NCBI GenBank assembly: GCA_040954595.2
Contig: CM082587.2
Location: 5,146,001 to 5,210,000 of the forward strand
Reading direction: 5' to 3'
Length of the DNA stretch: 64,000 nucleotides
Source: Balanoglossus misakiensis
Lineage: Eukaryota > Hemichordata
How positions within the stretch are numbered: the first letter of the stretch is position 1; each line of letters opens with the position of its first letter. The position numbers and the translations under genes are program-made. This document shows positions 11,594 through 22,360 of this stretch, one piece after another. The notes under the pieces are model-generated. The model was given only the letters and a program-made list of their open reading frames with translations, was not told the DNA's origin and searched no databases.

Positions 11594-13591
11594 AATGGGT
11601 GGCTGAGCTGCATAGAACGAACTGCAGTGAAATGGCAGACACAAGTGGCAAAAGACAAGTGGACAGAAATATATATCGAAACCAAATTTTTTTTTTTTGG
11701 AAAATATTTAAGTTATGTAACAGAGTTAGGTTCACTTTAGTAGGCTCTATCGCTAGATATTTTTAATTCATTCTGTGAATTATGGTGATTTTTTATGACT
11801 TGAGATTTAGCTTGAATTTAATAAATACGTCCCATCTCAAGATATGGTGAAAAAAAACTAAAAAGCAATAGCCTGTTCCAAATAGGACAGACAGCTACTA
11901 TTGATGATGCAGATTTTCAATGCTTTACGTGGTCAGTTAAAATAGGGCGTATATGTCGGTTTCATATAACAAAAGGTGTACTGTCCTGCCATGGTAACGT
12001 ACCAGGTGGTGACTTTCACACTTAATTGCATGGTTATATTTCTGTCCACTTTGTATTGGCGACATGAAAAACCTAGATTTTCCGGGCCCAGGTTGTGTTG
12101 ATGTTTTTAAAGATAATTCCAAAACAATGGTGTAAAAAAAGATATGATGATGACACAAAGGAACAGAATTTGCATTTTCTGTTTCAATTGTAAAATGCAA
12201 TCAGCATTGTGTCAGATGTTGAGGATTAAATTTGTTTCAGGATTGACTGAATAATATGTATGTAATGTAAATTTTCCTCCAAAGTATAAATTCAGGGGAA
12301 AAAAGATTTTAAAAATACCAGCTAGTCGCAAAGACTCAACAAATTTTCCCAATTCTAGTCAAAATTAATAGCAATCTGAACCAAGGGTCTGGTTTCAAAC
12401 ATTTTTTGTAAGATTTAGGTGATTCGGAGACGTTTTGCCCATGTATAAAGACACTGTTTTTTTCTCTCCATGTTTCTCTTAAACTTGACACTATACCAGA
12501 AATTCACTTGTAAAAATCTGATTCATTTTTTTCTGTGTGTGGAACATTGTAATAAATATTTGTATCTCACAATGGACGCGTCTGTGGTAAAAGTCATTTC
12601 GCACTCAGTCAAGTATTCATCAATAATTACATGTTGTTGTTTTGCATTACACTAATAGGAAATAGGCACAAAGCGCTTAGTGTTAGCCAAACACGAAATC
12701 AGATCGACAGTGATAATAAACGCACCTGACACGCCCACGTGCTATATAGGACGCCATCACCGTCAAGAAGTATGGTGCTTTTGTTTTTACCCTTATGCTA
12801 TGGCTGTAACCACTTCATCGGATGAAGATGGGAGAAATCAACAGCAACCCGGCCATTAACCTGGGGACCAAACACAATTGTTAACAATATCAATAGTGGA
12901 TGTACGCCATATATCCAAATTTTCACCGAGTACTTTTGGCCACCAGGGTATAACGGCTATAGTGTACACACAGTGCGTAGCAGAAAACAAGTAAGACAAA
13001 ACAACTTCACAAGGCGTTCGATTCTAGAGTATGTGGCAGGTTTTATTAGAGATATCACTTCATTGCCACAAGAATGAAAATGATTGAGAAGGACGGTACT
13101 CTTCTATACTTGAAATGCATAACATTCAAATCAGAATTCGAGTAAGGTTGTCATTGGATATGTTATCATATAATTATTATATATATATATGTATATTTCA
13201 AACCAAAAGAAATCGTCATATTTTTGAATTTCGCATGCATATTCCTCATCGAAGAGCGTCCTTCATATCTGTGAGTACCGCTTATTGCCTTGAAATGCAA
13301 TATGTCGAATCTACATATTGAATTACTAGTAATTAAAGATTAATAATTCAATGTCACAGCGGTATCACCAAATCAAGCACCAAAATAACAGACTTCGAAT
13401 AAACACATGTCTGCATAGATTGAAACAGTTTGATCGGCGCGGGACCGCAGTGAAGTCCTAAGGTACCCTCGCGCGAAGTTCAGCCAAAGGTGTCGCCCAC
13501 TTTTTTTTGTTTTATTGCGATCATTCCCGGATGCGGAACTCCGCTGTCGGGAAATCATTCATCATGGTGACCTTTGACCGCCCTTGCTCTC
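11594..13591. other. Intergenic, AT-rich
   Basis: Holds the ODAD3 3' UTR and then AT-rich sequence. I see no exon with family similarity and no clear repeat family. The ORFs here are short and have no matching splice context. Confidence 0.6.
11820..11825 (+). terminator. Probable poly(A) signal of ODAD3
   Basis: AATAAA lies 226 bp after the ODAD3 stop codon. A second AATAAA is at 12551-12556, so a longer 3' UTR is possible. Confidence 0.55.
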
Positions 13592-13946
13592 TCATTGGAC
13601 GAACTGCAGCAGGAAGACCGGAAGTAAGGCGACGAGGAACGTTGCCGTGGAGACCGAATGGTGGGTTGCCGTGTTCATTGCGGCCGTGGTTTGTGTACCG
13701 TTCGAACCGGGTGCCTCAGTTGGCGCACCTGCCGAGGGGGTGGCGGTAGCTGCAAAACAGAAACACCAGAAACGTTGCCAACTATTTTAATAGCACAACA
13801 CACATTTTAAAAGACAACAAGTTGATAGAAAGTTGATATTTATCCCTGAAACTGCAGACTGAGTAAGAAATCGCCTCACCGTTATCCTGTCCGCGCACAG
13901 CGATCACAAAACACAGGAGGGCGAATAGAAATACAAGTTTTGACAT
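13592..13946 (-). CDS. 74-residue GPI-anchored mucin-like peptide, CD24/CD52-like architecture
   Basis: Two coding exons, 13880-13946 and 13592-13749, separated by a 130-bp intron with a GTGAG donor and a TTTTGCAG acceptor, give 74 residues. A third acceptor (TTTCTTTCAG) seven bases before the ATG implies a 5' UTR exon upstream. Residues 1-19 form a signal peptide (MSKLVFLFALLCFVIAVRG). The mature part is short and rich in Thr, Ala, Pro and Ser with two N-glycosylation sequons (N22-A-T and N39-G-T). The C-terminus from about residue 58 is a hydrophobic tail (TATFLVALLPVFLLQFVQ) with no basic residues after it, typical of a GPI-attachment signal with an omega site in a Ser/Ala/Asn stretch. CD24 and CD52 are built in the same way. 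I see shared architecture, not proven homology. No other domain fits. Confidence 0.75.
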
Positions 13947-14146
13947 GTTGAATCTGAAAGAAAGGATAATTTTGATGAGCAACAGCAAGAAAAAATTCGT
14001 GAATAGAATGAAATCATAAAAACACTGTACACCGTGAAACTGAATAAATAATTTTATTTCTAGGCTAAGCGACATGTCACCGATCACGTGCCCACCCAGC
14101 CACATATGCTGGTTTATTGTTTCATGTGTAAGAGCGCTGCATATTA

Positions 14147-14250
14147 ATGTATGTATGTATGTATGTATGTATGTATGTATGTATGTATGTATGTATGTAG
14201 GAAGGTAGGTAGGTAGGTAGGTAGGTAGGTATGCATGTATGTATGTATAT
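14147..14250. repeat. (ATGT)n/(GGTA)n tetranucleotide microsatellite
   Basis: About 55 bases of ATGT repeat pass into GGTA repeat and back to ATGT. It accounts for the long Tyr/Ile/His/Thr repeat ORF on the minus strand here, which is not a gene. Confidence 0.97.
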
Positions 14251-14835
14251 TCGGGTAAAAATATCACTTCGATGCTTATACCGCGCTTCAACGTAGATTC
14301 ATCACCGACGCATATGGCATTGAGCTGATCGAAACATCTAGAATATTAAGCGAGGTATCATCATTATTTATGCCTCTATTGGCGGGCTGAAAATAGAGTA
14401 GGCGACAGACAAGAGGGAGATGAAACAGATGGTGTGACGAAGAGATTATGACTCCCACTCGCTCTTCTGATAAAACATCGGTAGATTTTACTCTTGCTTT
14501 TATCACATCGACTCTTCCAATCTAAACTGATCAGGTCTTGTAGTTATACGAAACAAGAATCGTGAAATGAAATACGATGAAATTTCCGCGAATGGAGAAT
14601 ATAACCACGTCCACCATGGGCGATGTTTTAAATTTGGACGATATCTAAATAATAGTATGGCCAAGCCCAGCACGGTTTTCTCCCTGGTAGTAAATTCTAT
14701 CGCGGTTGACTGAAGTATTCGAGTCATATAGACATGATATATACCAGTAATTCATTTTTCATGTATCCAAGCTGTAATAAATGTGTGGTTTTTTGGCAAA
14801 TAAATTCAAAAGAGAATCTCCCTGATCCACGTTTA

Positions 14836-14874
14836 CACTTACCCTCAATCTGGCCTTTTTGGTTACCAATGCAG
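14836..14874 (-). repeat. Exon-like 39-bp unit, copy 1 (inverted partner at 15535-15573)
   Basis: On the minus strand the unit reads as a coding end (…C-I-G-N-Q-K-G-Q-I-E-G) followed by the splice-donor-like GGTAAGTG. It matches 15535-15573 on the plus strand at 37 of 39 positions. It could be a duplicated small exon or a fragment of a dispersed repeat. Confidence 0.6.
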
Positions 14875-15534
14875 AAGTATCTACTCAACGTGCTGATGGG
14901 AAGGTGGAAAACGAGCTCTATGACCACTCCAACGCCGGCGCGATGAAAGTATTGGCACCAGGGCTTGCATAGAATTTGCATAAACTACAGTGATTGGGTA
15001 GAGCTGATGTCATTCATGCAAATTCAAACCTTTCGAAATCCACCCTACCATACGTACAGAGCAATAAACTCGATTTAAATTTAAATACATGTATTGTTAT
15101 TTTTGGGAGTGCTATTTGCGATCCATGACGAAAATGTCAAACATCGAAGAATGGAAGGTCGGGATCGTTTTACTACTAGATGGGTAAATTCCAAAACATC
15201 TAATGTAGCCAATTATGGCAAAAAATATGAATTTATAACATCATATTCGCTTGAAACAGTACCCTGGAAACGCAGCGCAGTTGTTGCAGACTGATAATTA
15301 CTAGTACGCCATATACCCTATTCACTATAAAGCGCATCGTATCCATTCGACTGCCACTGGTTGAATTATGTCCACTTGGCATCCCTTTGTACAGAGGAAC
15401 TCGAGCCGATGGGTTGTCACACCCCCGGGGACACCCACACTCGCGTCATCTGCGACCCAGCATTGCCACGTTGATAGTGAATCATATGTATAAATATAGT
15501 TTGGCCTTTTGTCAATTTAAAAACCGGTAGACGG

Positions 15535-15573
15535 CTGCATTGGTAACCAAAAAGGCCAAATTGACGGTAAGTG
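15535..15573 (+). repeat. Exon-like 39-bp unit, copy 2
   Basis: Plus-strand partner of 14836-14874, also keeping the GGTAAGTG donor-like end. The reading frame C-I-G-N-Q-K-G-Q-I-D-G is shared. I cannot connect either copy to a full gene. Confidence 0.6.
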
Positions 15574-16348
15574 CGTTGGGTAAATGCGAGTTCGCCTTTA
15601 AATATAAATTTGCGCTCACCAAATTCAAACAATTTCATATGAAATGAAAACAGTTGACAATATGTTGGAACGACAGAGTACATATATTTAGTCACAGTAT
15701 GGTGCGATGCAATACAATGACGTAGGCTAAATAAAATGTATTGCTAAGGTAAAGCTCATTCTTAAAGATATAGGGTCACGTATGCAAATTTAGACACAGT
15801 TTCCATGGAAAGGCACGATCCAGCCATGCACAGATTTCCAGCGGACCACGTGATTGCCCAACCACATGTTTAATCATGTTACCGGAAGGTTCTGGGTCGA
15901 TTTTGCCGGTCCCTGCGCAGATACCACTGAAAACATCATTCGTGAATCCTGCATCAGGTTGACAGATCACGTGGTGGCGGCATGGCTGCTGTTTTGTCAG
16001 TGTTCAGCCAGTCGACACGTGGCGACGTGAACAGCTTGTTTCAAAAACTCGCCGCTTTCATCGAATGAATTGGTTGAACACCACTGTGAGCGAGTGCCAA
16101 TTCAACGCTTTGTTGACAATGGGGGGGGGGCAGAATTATATTTAAACTGTATGACTACTTCTGACTATATATACGAAATAATTTGTAAAACCACAGGGTA
16201 GTTGAGTTCCAAGACGTTTATTCCTTACCTCCAATCTCAAGAATACAAGTGGATGAGCAAAGATTCGATGTGTCAAGCATACCTTCCCATGGCTGATCAA
16301 CTACAGTGACAAAGCAAATGTCTGCAAATTACACATTTTGTTATATGC

Positions 16349-17288
16349 CTACAACTCATCACGATCAGGCAGATAATATTTGCAGAAGTAGTAATGAGTA
16401 GCTTCATGACGTCTGTAAGAGCAGTACAGAATATCAGCAGAAAAGGTGATATCTCCTGGTGGGTTCCAGTACAGTTCCGTAGACAATCGCTCCGGACATT
16501 CCTAAAGTGGACGAACAAGAGCACAAACCAGTGTGTTAAAGCGCCTTGACATATAAATTGTATCTTTAAATGCAGGGTTTTTTAGGCAGCCCACGGCTAA
16601 CCCTTAAATAAAAAAAAACACGAGTGGCATTATGTTATAAGGTATCAAACTTTTACATACAGGCATTGGCTGGGACACCGACGTAATAATATTATCCGGA
16701 TAAAATGACACCGTTCCGTTTAAACACTCATTAACAAAACCACCATCAAGTTTTGTTCCCTATAAAGAGAAAAAGAAAGGTGTTCATTTACATTTATTTT
16801 TCATATATCGAGAACCTAGTTGCAACATCTACCACACCTCCACACCTAGCATGATTTTTAAAATGTACTGTGCGTTTCGAAAGAAAACAGTATACGCCAT
16901 ATGCACACATTTCACACTGGCGTTTACCTTCACGGCTGAGGTTAATACATTTTCAGCCAATACTTACAAGGTTTGCCGTTTCCAGTTTGTCCCTAACGAC
17001 GTTAACGAATCGAAACGTCTTGGTTGGTCCTATGTACTCACTGACAGCCTTGTAGATGGGGTATGTTTTTACCGGCGTTTTAGCTGCCACGATGTCAGGT
17101 AGCTCCATCAATTTGTCGAAACACTCAACTTCTTGAGTGGCGACTGCGTTGAATACCTCATCGTTGTAGATTTTGTAGTCTGCCGTTAGACATACCCACT
17201 CCCTCGAATGGTACGGGTGTTTGACACTGGCCCCCGCAATCGTAAATACAATTGACACCACGAACAGCCAATTCAACATCTTGTCCAT
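16349..17288 (-). CDS. Orphan secreted six-cysteine protein, paralogue 1
   Basis: Three exons (16968-17288, 16661-16759, 16349-16501), both introns phase 0, encode 190 residues ending in TAG. I do not recognise the family. Residues 1-22 look like a signal peptide. The mature chain has six cysteines in the contexts WVC, VEC, NEC, EC, LYC and YFC, which suits three disulfides. It also has a conserved sequon N-G-T after the third cysteine, the block YIGPTKTFRFVNVVRDKLE and a Tyr-rich end, YYFCKYYLPDRDEL. A splice acceptor (TACTTGCAG) lies two bases before the first ATG, so a 5' UTR exon exists upstream. Two in-frame ATGs occur (MDKMLNWL); the second aligns with the paralogues. The last four residues, RDEL, resemble an ER-retention signal; paralogues 3 and 4 end DEM and D. 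It lies inverted relative to the other three copies. Confidence 0.85.
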
Positions 17289-18253
17289 ATCTGCAAGTAG
17301 AATTTGGAAAAAAGCATTACAACGATACATACACCTGTTTTATATTTCCTCCAAGATGAGAGTCAGGGCTGATAAGTGCTGAGAGGCGCCAGACAGCGCT
17401 ACGTATTATCATGCCAAAATTTTCCTCCTTGGAAATGCAAACTTAGTGATTTCCGAACACATAAATTTTGCAATGATCGACTTCATAACTCCTACATTTT
17501 GAATTATCTGTGACTGATGCATTACACATGTACTCACAAGTTACCTACCTCAGTTATCGATGAATAAATTTCGGACTGGAAACTTCAACCATTCGCCACC
17601 GATGCATAAAAGCATTGCATTTCCTAGGAGTAGGGTTTTTATTTAATGCTAAAGCTATAAATATGTTGCAGATTGTTCGTAAGCTGAAAGTAACTATTTT
17701 TTATCGACAAAAAGGCGGAAGGTATGAATGGTATGGTCTGATATGATATTATTGAGATGCTTTGCGGTTTTCCACAATAACTCAATAAGGATATCAGATG
17801 GAACGTATTTTAGGAAAACTGTAAATGGGACACCTGGAGAAAACTTATGTATTTATCTACGAGCCCTACTCAATTTTCGAAGAAAATTATAATTGTCGAT
17901 TCTATACAATATAAGATTACAACGGGCGAGTATAAATGTTAGGAATAACGCAGTGTGGGGAGATTTTGCCAACGCTACAAACGTCTACATTTAGATTAGA
18001 CCACCTTTAGAGGCAAGTTATGAATTTGAAAGGGGTCGACATTTTCACCCGATCCAGAAAACTACTTATAATATATTCAAACTGGCGGCCATGCACCAAA
18101 ACTGCAAAAATGAACATCAGTCTCAAACTTGTATAATCTTCTTGTATTCAGAGGATGATCATCATATAAATGTGCTTTAAGAACATCCGAACAGAACTGT
18201 GACACTTGACGATACTTGTGATTTGAATTCTACCGACAGATATAGACGGGAGT
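17289..18253. other. Intergenic between divergent paralogues 1 and 2
   Basis: Contains the promoters and untranslated first exons of two divergent genes. A splice acceptor (ACCGACAG) is visible at 18239, fourteen bases before the paralogue 2 ATG. I see no coding exon. Confidence 0.5.
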
Positions 18254-20243
18254 ATGAAGTGGCTGTGGTATATACCGTTCGTTCTGGCGATGGCGAGCGG
18301 CAGCGTCAAACATCCGTTCCATTCAAAGGACTGGCTATGTGGATCAGCTGATCTGAGAGTCTACGATGACGTCGTAGGCAACACTGTCGCCACCCAACAA
18401 GTGCCGTGCTCTGAAGAACTAATGGACTTGTCCAGCCTTGTGAAAAATGAATCACCAGTCAAAGTATACCCCGTTTACAAGGTTGCTGGAGAGTACATAG
18501 GATCAACCAAGACATTTCGACTGGTTAATGTTGTGAGGGACAAACTGGAAACAGCAAACCTCGTAAGCATGGATCTAGTAAATCATTAAATTCCACCAAA
18601 CCAATTTTTAACCGCTTGACAGGCATGGATCACTTCTTGTGGGTTAAGTAGCTACAGCTTAATAAAAGTACGATATAAAAATTCTGTTAAGACTCTAAAA
18701 TTGAGGGCTCATCTTTTTAGAGAAGCTTGTCATTAAGCATATTCTACGTTGCACATGCAATATGCCGAGACCTGGCGCAGTTCGCATGTTATCTTATGCT
18801 TCGTGAAAGCTTCTCAGTTCAACCAAGTGCTACATAAAATCAATGGGATCCTTAACAATGGTCTTCTTACCCTACAGGGCACAAAACTTGATGGTGAATT
18901 TGCCAATGAGTGCTTTAATGGAACATTAGCATTGTATCCCGATAACATTTTTGTAGCGACCAGCAAGGAAATGCGCGTAAGTATACTTGTGGGCATACAT
19001 GTGGGCAAATAAGCGGAGTTCCGAAATGGTCTAATCGTACTCTGTTTGAATGTACGTTGTTGCGAGAGGTCCCGGGTTCAACTCCCGGACGAGCCCCCAG
19101 TTTGTTACGACCCTCAGGCCGTCCGAGCCAAAAATATGCGGATAATATAGAGAGGCCAATTTACCCGACCGGGTGGCTTGTTTTACACCCGAACCGGCCA
19201 ACAGGCCGCAAAAAACCAGTCTATTTACAGGGTTAATTTAATTGCAGATACGAGTAATATTCACCATATGTTAACTAATATTTACAATAAACTACAAACT
19301 AAACTCGAGCGTGACCAGGTGACCAAACAAAATTCCTAATAAGTTCAAAGTCTCACAAACAGTTCGGTGACTCGACGCACGACGATACTGGCCTTTCTGT
19401 CCGTTTAACGCTAGTGTACAAAAGACAGCCACGTATTACGTACCTCAAATGCAATTCCGCCGTGTAGTCCACAGACAGCCACGTATTACCTCAAATGCAG
19501 TTCCACAGTCAATACAAGATACAAGATACTCTGACTTTAGTACTATTTTACCACATATATTATACGTTCACTTTGTGCAAAGCCCATTACCTCAAATGCA
19601 GTTCCACAGTGACCCGGAAACGCGCTCCCTCAGGACGGCTCCCAAATTCCACGCGGCGTCCTCGAAAACATCCACCACGACTTCACAAGTCCCTTCGGCA
19701 GTGTCAATCCTCAGCTACCACAGTAGACAGGCAAACTCCGTACGGTGGGCTCCCAAACTCCGCGACAATGCAACGGCACATCTACCAGACCAGACTCAAA
19801 ATGATCCACGTGGCACTGGGTGGCTTTTATACGACCAAATACTAACACCTGGTCACGCTAATATGTTAAATAAAGAAATCAACATAGGTGCACCTGGCCA
19901 CGAAACAAAACAAATAAGAAACTTCATATCTTCCCCTAGCAGGAACGCCCAAGGCAAAATGTAAACGTTGTTACTCTAACAGGAGTACACTACACATAAA
20001 TTTAGTACCTAACTTGTATGCCAAAATATTATAAGGAGAATATATATTCAAACTCAGTATACGTGTACTTAAATCGTGCTGTTGTTATAAGTTTAGCCAT
20101 CTGTTTTACTCCTACAGGAATGTCCTCAGCGATTGTCCGGGGAAATGTACTGGAACCCACCTGGAAACGTGACATTTTCCGCCCATATTTACTGCTCTTA
20201 CACACACAATAAAGATGTACACTACTACTACTGCAAATACTAA
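18254..20243 (+). CDS. Orphan secreted six-cysteine protein, paralogue 2 (shortened C-terminus)
   Basis: Three exons (18254-18562, 18878-18976, 20118-20243) encode 177 residues. The signal peptide (MKWLWYIPFVLAMASGS) and all six mature cysteines are kept, along with the N-G-T sequon. Exon 3 differs from its sisters: one codon is missing before the fifth cysteine (HIYC instead of DIVYC) and translation stops at YYYCKY, losing the YLPDRD tail. The second intron is 1141 bp against about 150-300 bp in its paralogues, because it holds a minus-strand LTR (19103-19981). The splice sites still look intact, so the gene may be expressed, but exon 3 is the most diverged copy in the family. Confidence 0.82.
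19061..19099 (-). other. 39-nt copy of the 3' half of tRNA-Pro with CCA: retroelement primer-binding site
   Basis: The plus strand matches mature tRNA-Pro from the 3' side of the anticodon loop through the T arm (GGTCCCGGGTTCAA), the acceptor stem (ACGAGCC), the discriminator C and a CCA end. CCA is not encoded in animal tRNA genes, so this is copied from a mature tRNA. On the minus strand it starts TGGGGGCTCGTCC, three bases after the CA end of the adjacent LTR, which is exactly where a retroviral or LTR-retrotransposon primer site lies. Such sites are usually about 18 nt; here the match runs for 39 nt. Confidence 0.8.
19103..19981 (-). mobile_element. LTR of a tRNA-Pro-primed LTR retroelement
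   Basis: Read on the minus strand, the 879-bp unit begins TGTTAGAGTAAC and ends GGTCGTAACA, giving TG…CA ends with a 5-bp inverted terminal repeat. It is followed after three bases by a tRNA-Pro primer site. A TATA box (TATAAAAG on the minus strand, near 19835-19845) lies where a U3 promoter is expected. No internal coding region and no second LTR are in the window, and I find no convincing target-site duplication. Part of it (19416 to about 19925) recurs at 39231-39635, which shows that it is a dispersed element. Confidence 0.75.
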
Positions 20244-20372
20244 CCGCGAGGAGTTGAGACATCCACCGATTGATTGTTGTATTTATACCACTAAGTTATT
20301 TTGGTGAAGTTTGTTGTCGTGTGGATTTCTGTCCCAATTGCAATAAAAGAGACCATGCCTTAAGGATTATTT

Positions 20373-20440
20373 GCACCTCTCCCCCTCTCTCTCCCTCTCC
20401 CCCCTCTCTCTCTCCCTTCCCCCCCTCTCTCTCTCTCTGA
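20373..20440. repeat. CT-rich low-complexity tract
   Basis: About 65 bases of C and T repeats with no other content. Confidence 0.9.
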
Positions 20441-20903
20441 CCAAAGAAAATGTGACGTGGCATTTCAAATGAAAAGGAAACCACATGAAGGGAGACATAT
20501 TGAATATTCCACAAACTGAAATGACTTTGTTTCCTATTATAGAAGAAAGGGGACATGACTATTTTATATTGCTTTCTGTTTATAGGTTTTGATGAAAATG
20601 TCCTCAATTGTCCTCCCGCTGCATGTTTTATGCGATTAACACGAAAACTACTTTAAATATAATCCCAATGAATCTACAGGGTCCTCTATCTGCAATTTTA
20701 AGAGAGACACGCACACTACTTTGAGCTATTACCTTGCATGTTCGTAGGTAATAAGCCAATGCGTTCCATTTTGTTCTATGGAAAGGAAGTATATATGGAC
20801 ATATGGTCAGGTGGGAATATTTCAATTCTGGTGAATCCCTTTACAGATGCAGAGAGTAAACGGCCTCATTAGAACTCGCACACAATATGGAGGACAACCC
20901 AAT

Positions 20904-21218
20904 TCCCTCGTTACAGCTAAAATAAGGCTGTTTTCAGCTTGTAAAATATTTAAAGCGGCTATATCTGCGGGTGTATCACGAAATAAACCCAAACTACCAC
21001 CCTACTCTTTGGAACCACGAGACATCTTTGCGTTGGTTTCTTCAAGTTGTTATTTTACAGAGTGAACTGCCATAACCAAGGGGTGAGTATATAAGTATTA
21101 CATCAATTAGAAATATCTCTGAGTGAATATGCATTACACAAACGTATTCGAATTGCCGTATGTAAACATTTCCAGCCAAAGCTACAACCGAATTAACTAT
21201 ATCCCATGCACGTTTTAG
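20904..21218 (+). repeat. Duplicated promoter and 5' UTR block, copy upstream of paralogue 3
   Basis: Nearly identical to 23128-23437. It holds an apparent untranslated first exon ending at 21082 (CCAAGGG|GTGAGT donor). Weaker similarity continues upstream (about 20741-20790 against 23017-23070). The duplication therefore copied the promoter together with the gene. Confidence 0.8.
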
Positions 21219-21349
21219 TCGGTCAGATCAACCATACGGGTTACCAATAAGCTATCACAGCAACCGATCACTAATAATAATGCAGCGAACATATCAAAAG
21301 TATAACACTTGACGTGTTATTATCAAAGTGTTATAATTTCTACCGCCAG

Positions 21350-22360
21350 ATGAAGTGGCTGTGTTGTATACCGATCTTTTTGTCAGTCGTCAGTGGTAGT
21401 GTCGTCCACCCGTTCCATTCAAATGAATGGGTGTGTGGATCAGTTGGTGGAATGCGAATGTACGACGATGCTGTATTCAACCTGGTTGGCACTCAAGACG
21501 CTGCGTGTTTCGACGATCTTATGAAGATACCCGGCATGGTGGAGAATGAAACACCAATAAAATCGTATCCCATCTACAAGGTTGCCGGAGAATACATAGG
21601 ACCAACCAAGTCATTTCGAATTGTCAGTGTGGTCAGAGACAAATTGGAAACAGCAAACCTTGTAAGCATCACCTTGATTGTGTTGAATGTTATCACGTTT
21701 TCTAGTCACATGAAGCATTACATGGGCAAGTCCCACTACTTTTTGTGTGGTACATCATATCTACGAAATGTGTCGTAATTTGCCATCCGTTACAAATGTA
21801 TATATTACAGGGCACAAAACTTGATGGTGAATGGGTGAATGAGTGTTTTAACGGGACAATTGAATTTTATCCCAACAATACTATTGTATCGATCAACAAG
21901 GAAATGCCTGTAAGTAAACATTCTACTCCGTATGTTGCCTCCACGATCTACATTCAGAAAACCCTGCTACACACCAAAGAAACGGAAGTCTGAGTGATTT
22001 TAGTTTTTTTTCTGGACATTTCTGGCAAAACAGGAATTGGCAATCCAACACAATAAGGAATTAAACATCGACAGAAGATGTCACATTTTTTGAAAGTTCA
22101 AATTTGAATATTTGGCTGTGTTAGATGTCATACTTCATTGACAGCGTTTGAACATCAACAATTTTCGAACAGTTATATGCATTATTTCGCACTCATTCCC
22201 CTTACAGAAATGTCCGGAGCGATTGTCCAAGGATATGTACTGGAACCCACAGGGAGATATCACCTTTTCTGTTGATATTGTGTACTGCTCTTACAGACGT
22301 CATGAAGATACTCATTACTACTTCTGCAAATACTATCTTCCCGATCGTGATGAGATGTAG
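21350..22360 (+). CDS. Orphan secreted six-cysteine protein, paralogue 3
   Basis: Exons 21350-21661, 21811-21909 and 22208-22360 encode 187 residues. The ATG follows directly on a splice acceptor (TACCGCCAG), so transcription starts in an upstream untranslated exon, probably the one ending at 21082. The N-terminus MKWLCCIPIFLSVVSGS is a signal peptide. Six cysteines, the N-G-T sequon and the YYFCKYYLPDRDEM end are as in the sister genes. There are two more sequons (N-E-T, N-N-T). Exon 2 is 99 bp in all four paralogues and both introns are phase 0. Function unknown; probably secreted. Confidence 0.87.

Larger units (their letters stand above)
14251..16348. other. Intergenic
   Basis: Apart from the two inverted 39-bp units I see no supported gene. 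It includes the 5' side of the mini-mucin gene and the 3' side of the first six-cysteine gene, plus a short G-run near 16123. Confidence 0.5.

Noticed and set aside
14147-14250. CRISPR-like direct repeats
   Set aside because: Simple tetranucleotide repeats with no spacers, in a eukaryotic genome.
13782-14291. 169-codon frame with long Tyr/Leu/Pro/Thr and Ile/His/Thr repeats
   Set aside because: Produced by the ATGT/GGTA microsatellite and reading through the mini-mucin exon in its intron.
19061-19099. A tRNA-Pro gene
   Set aside because: Only the 3' half matches, no D arm or anticodon, and CCA is present in the DNA, so it is a reverse-transcribed primer copy.
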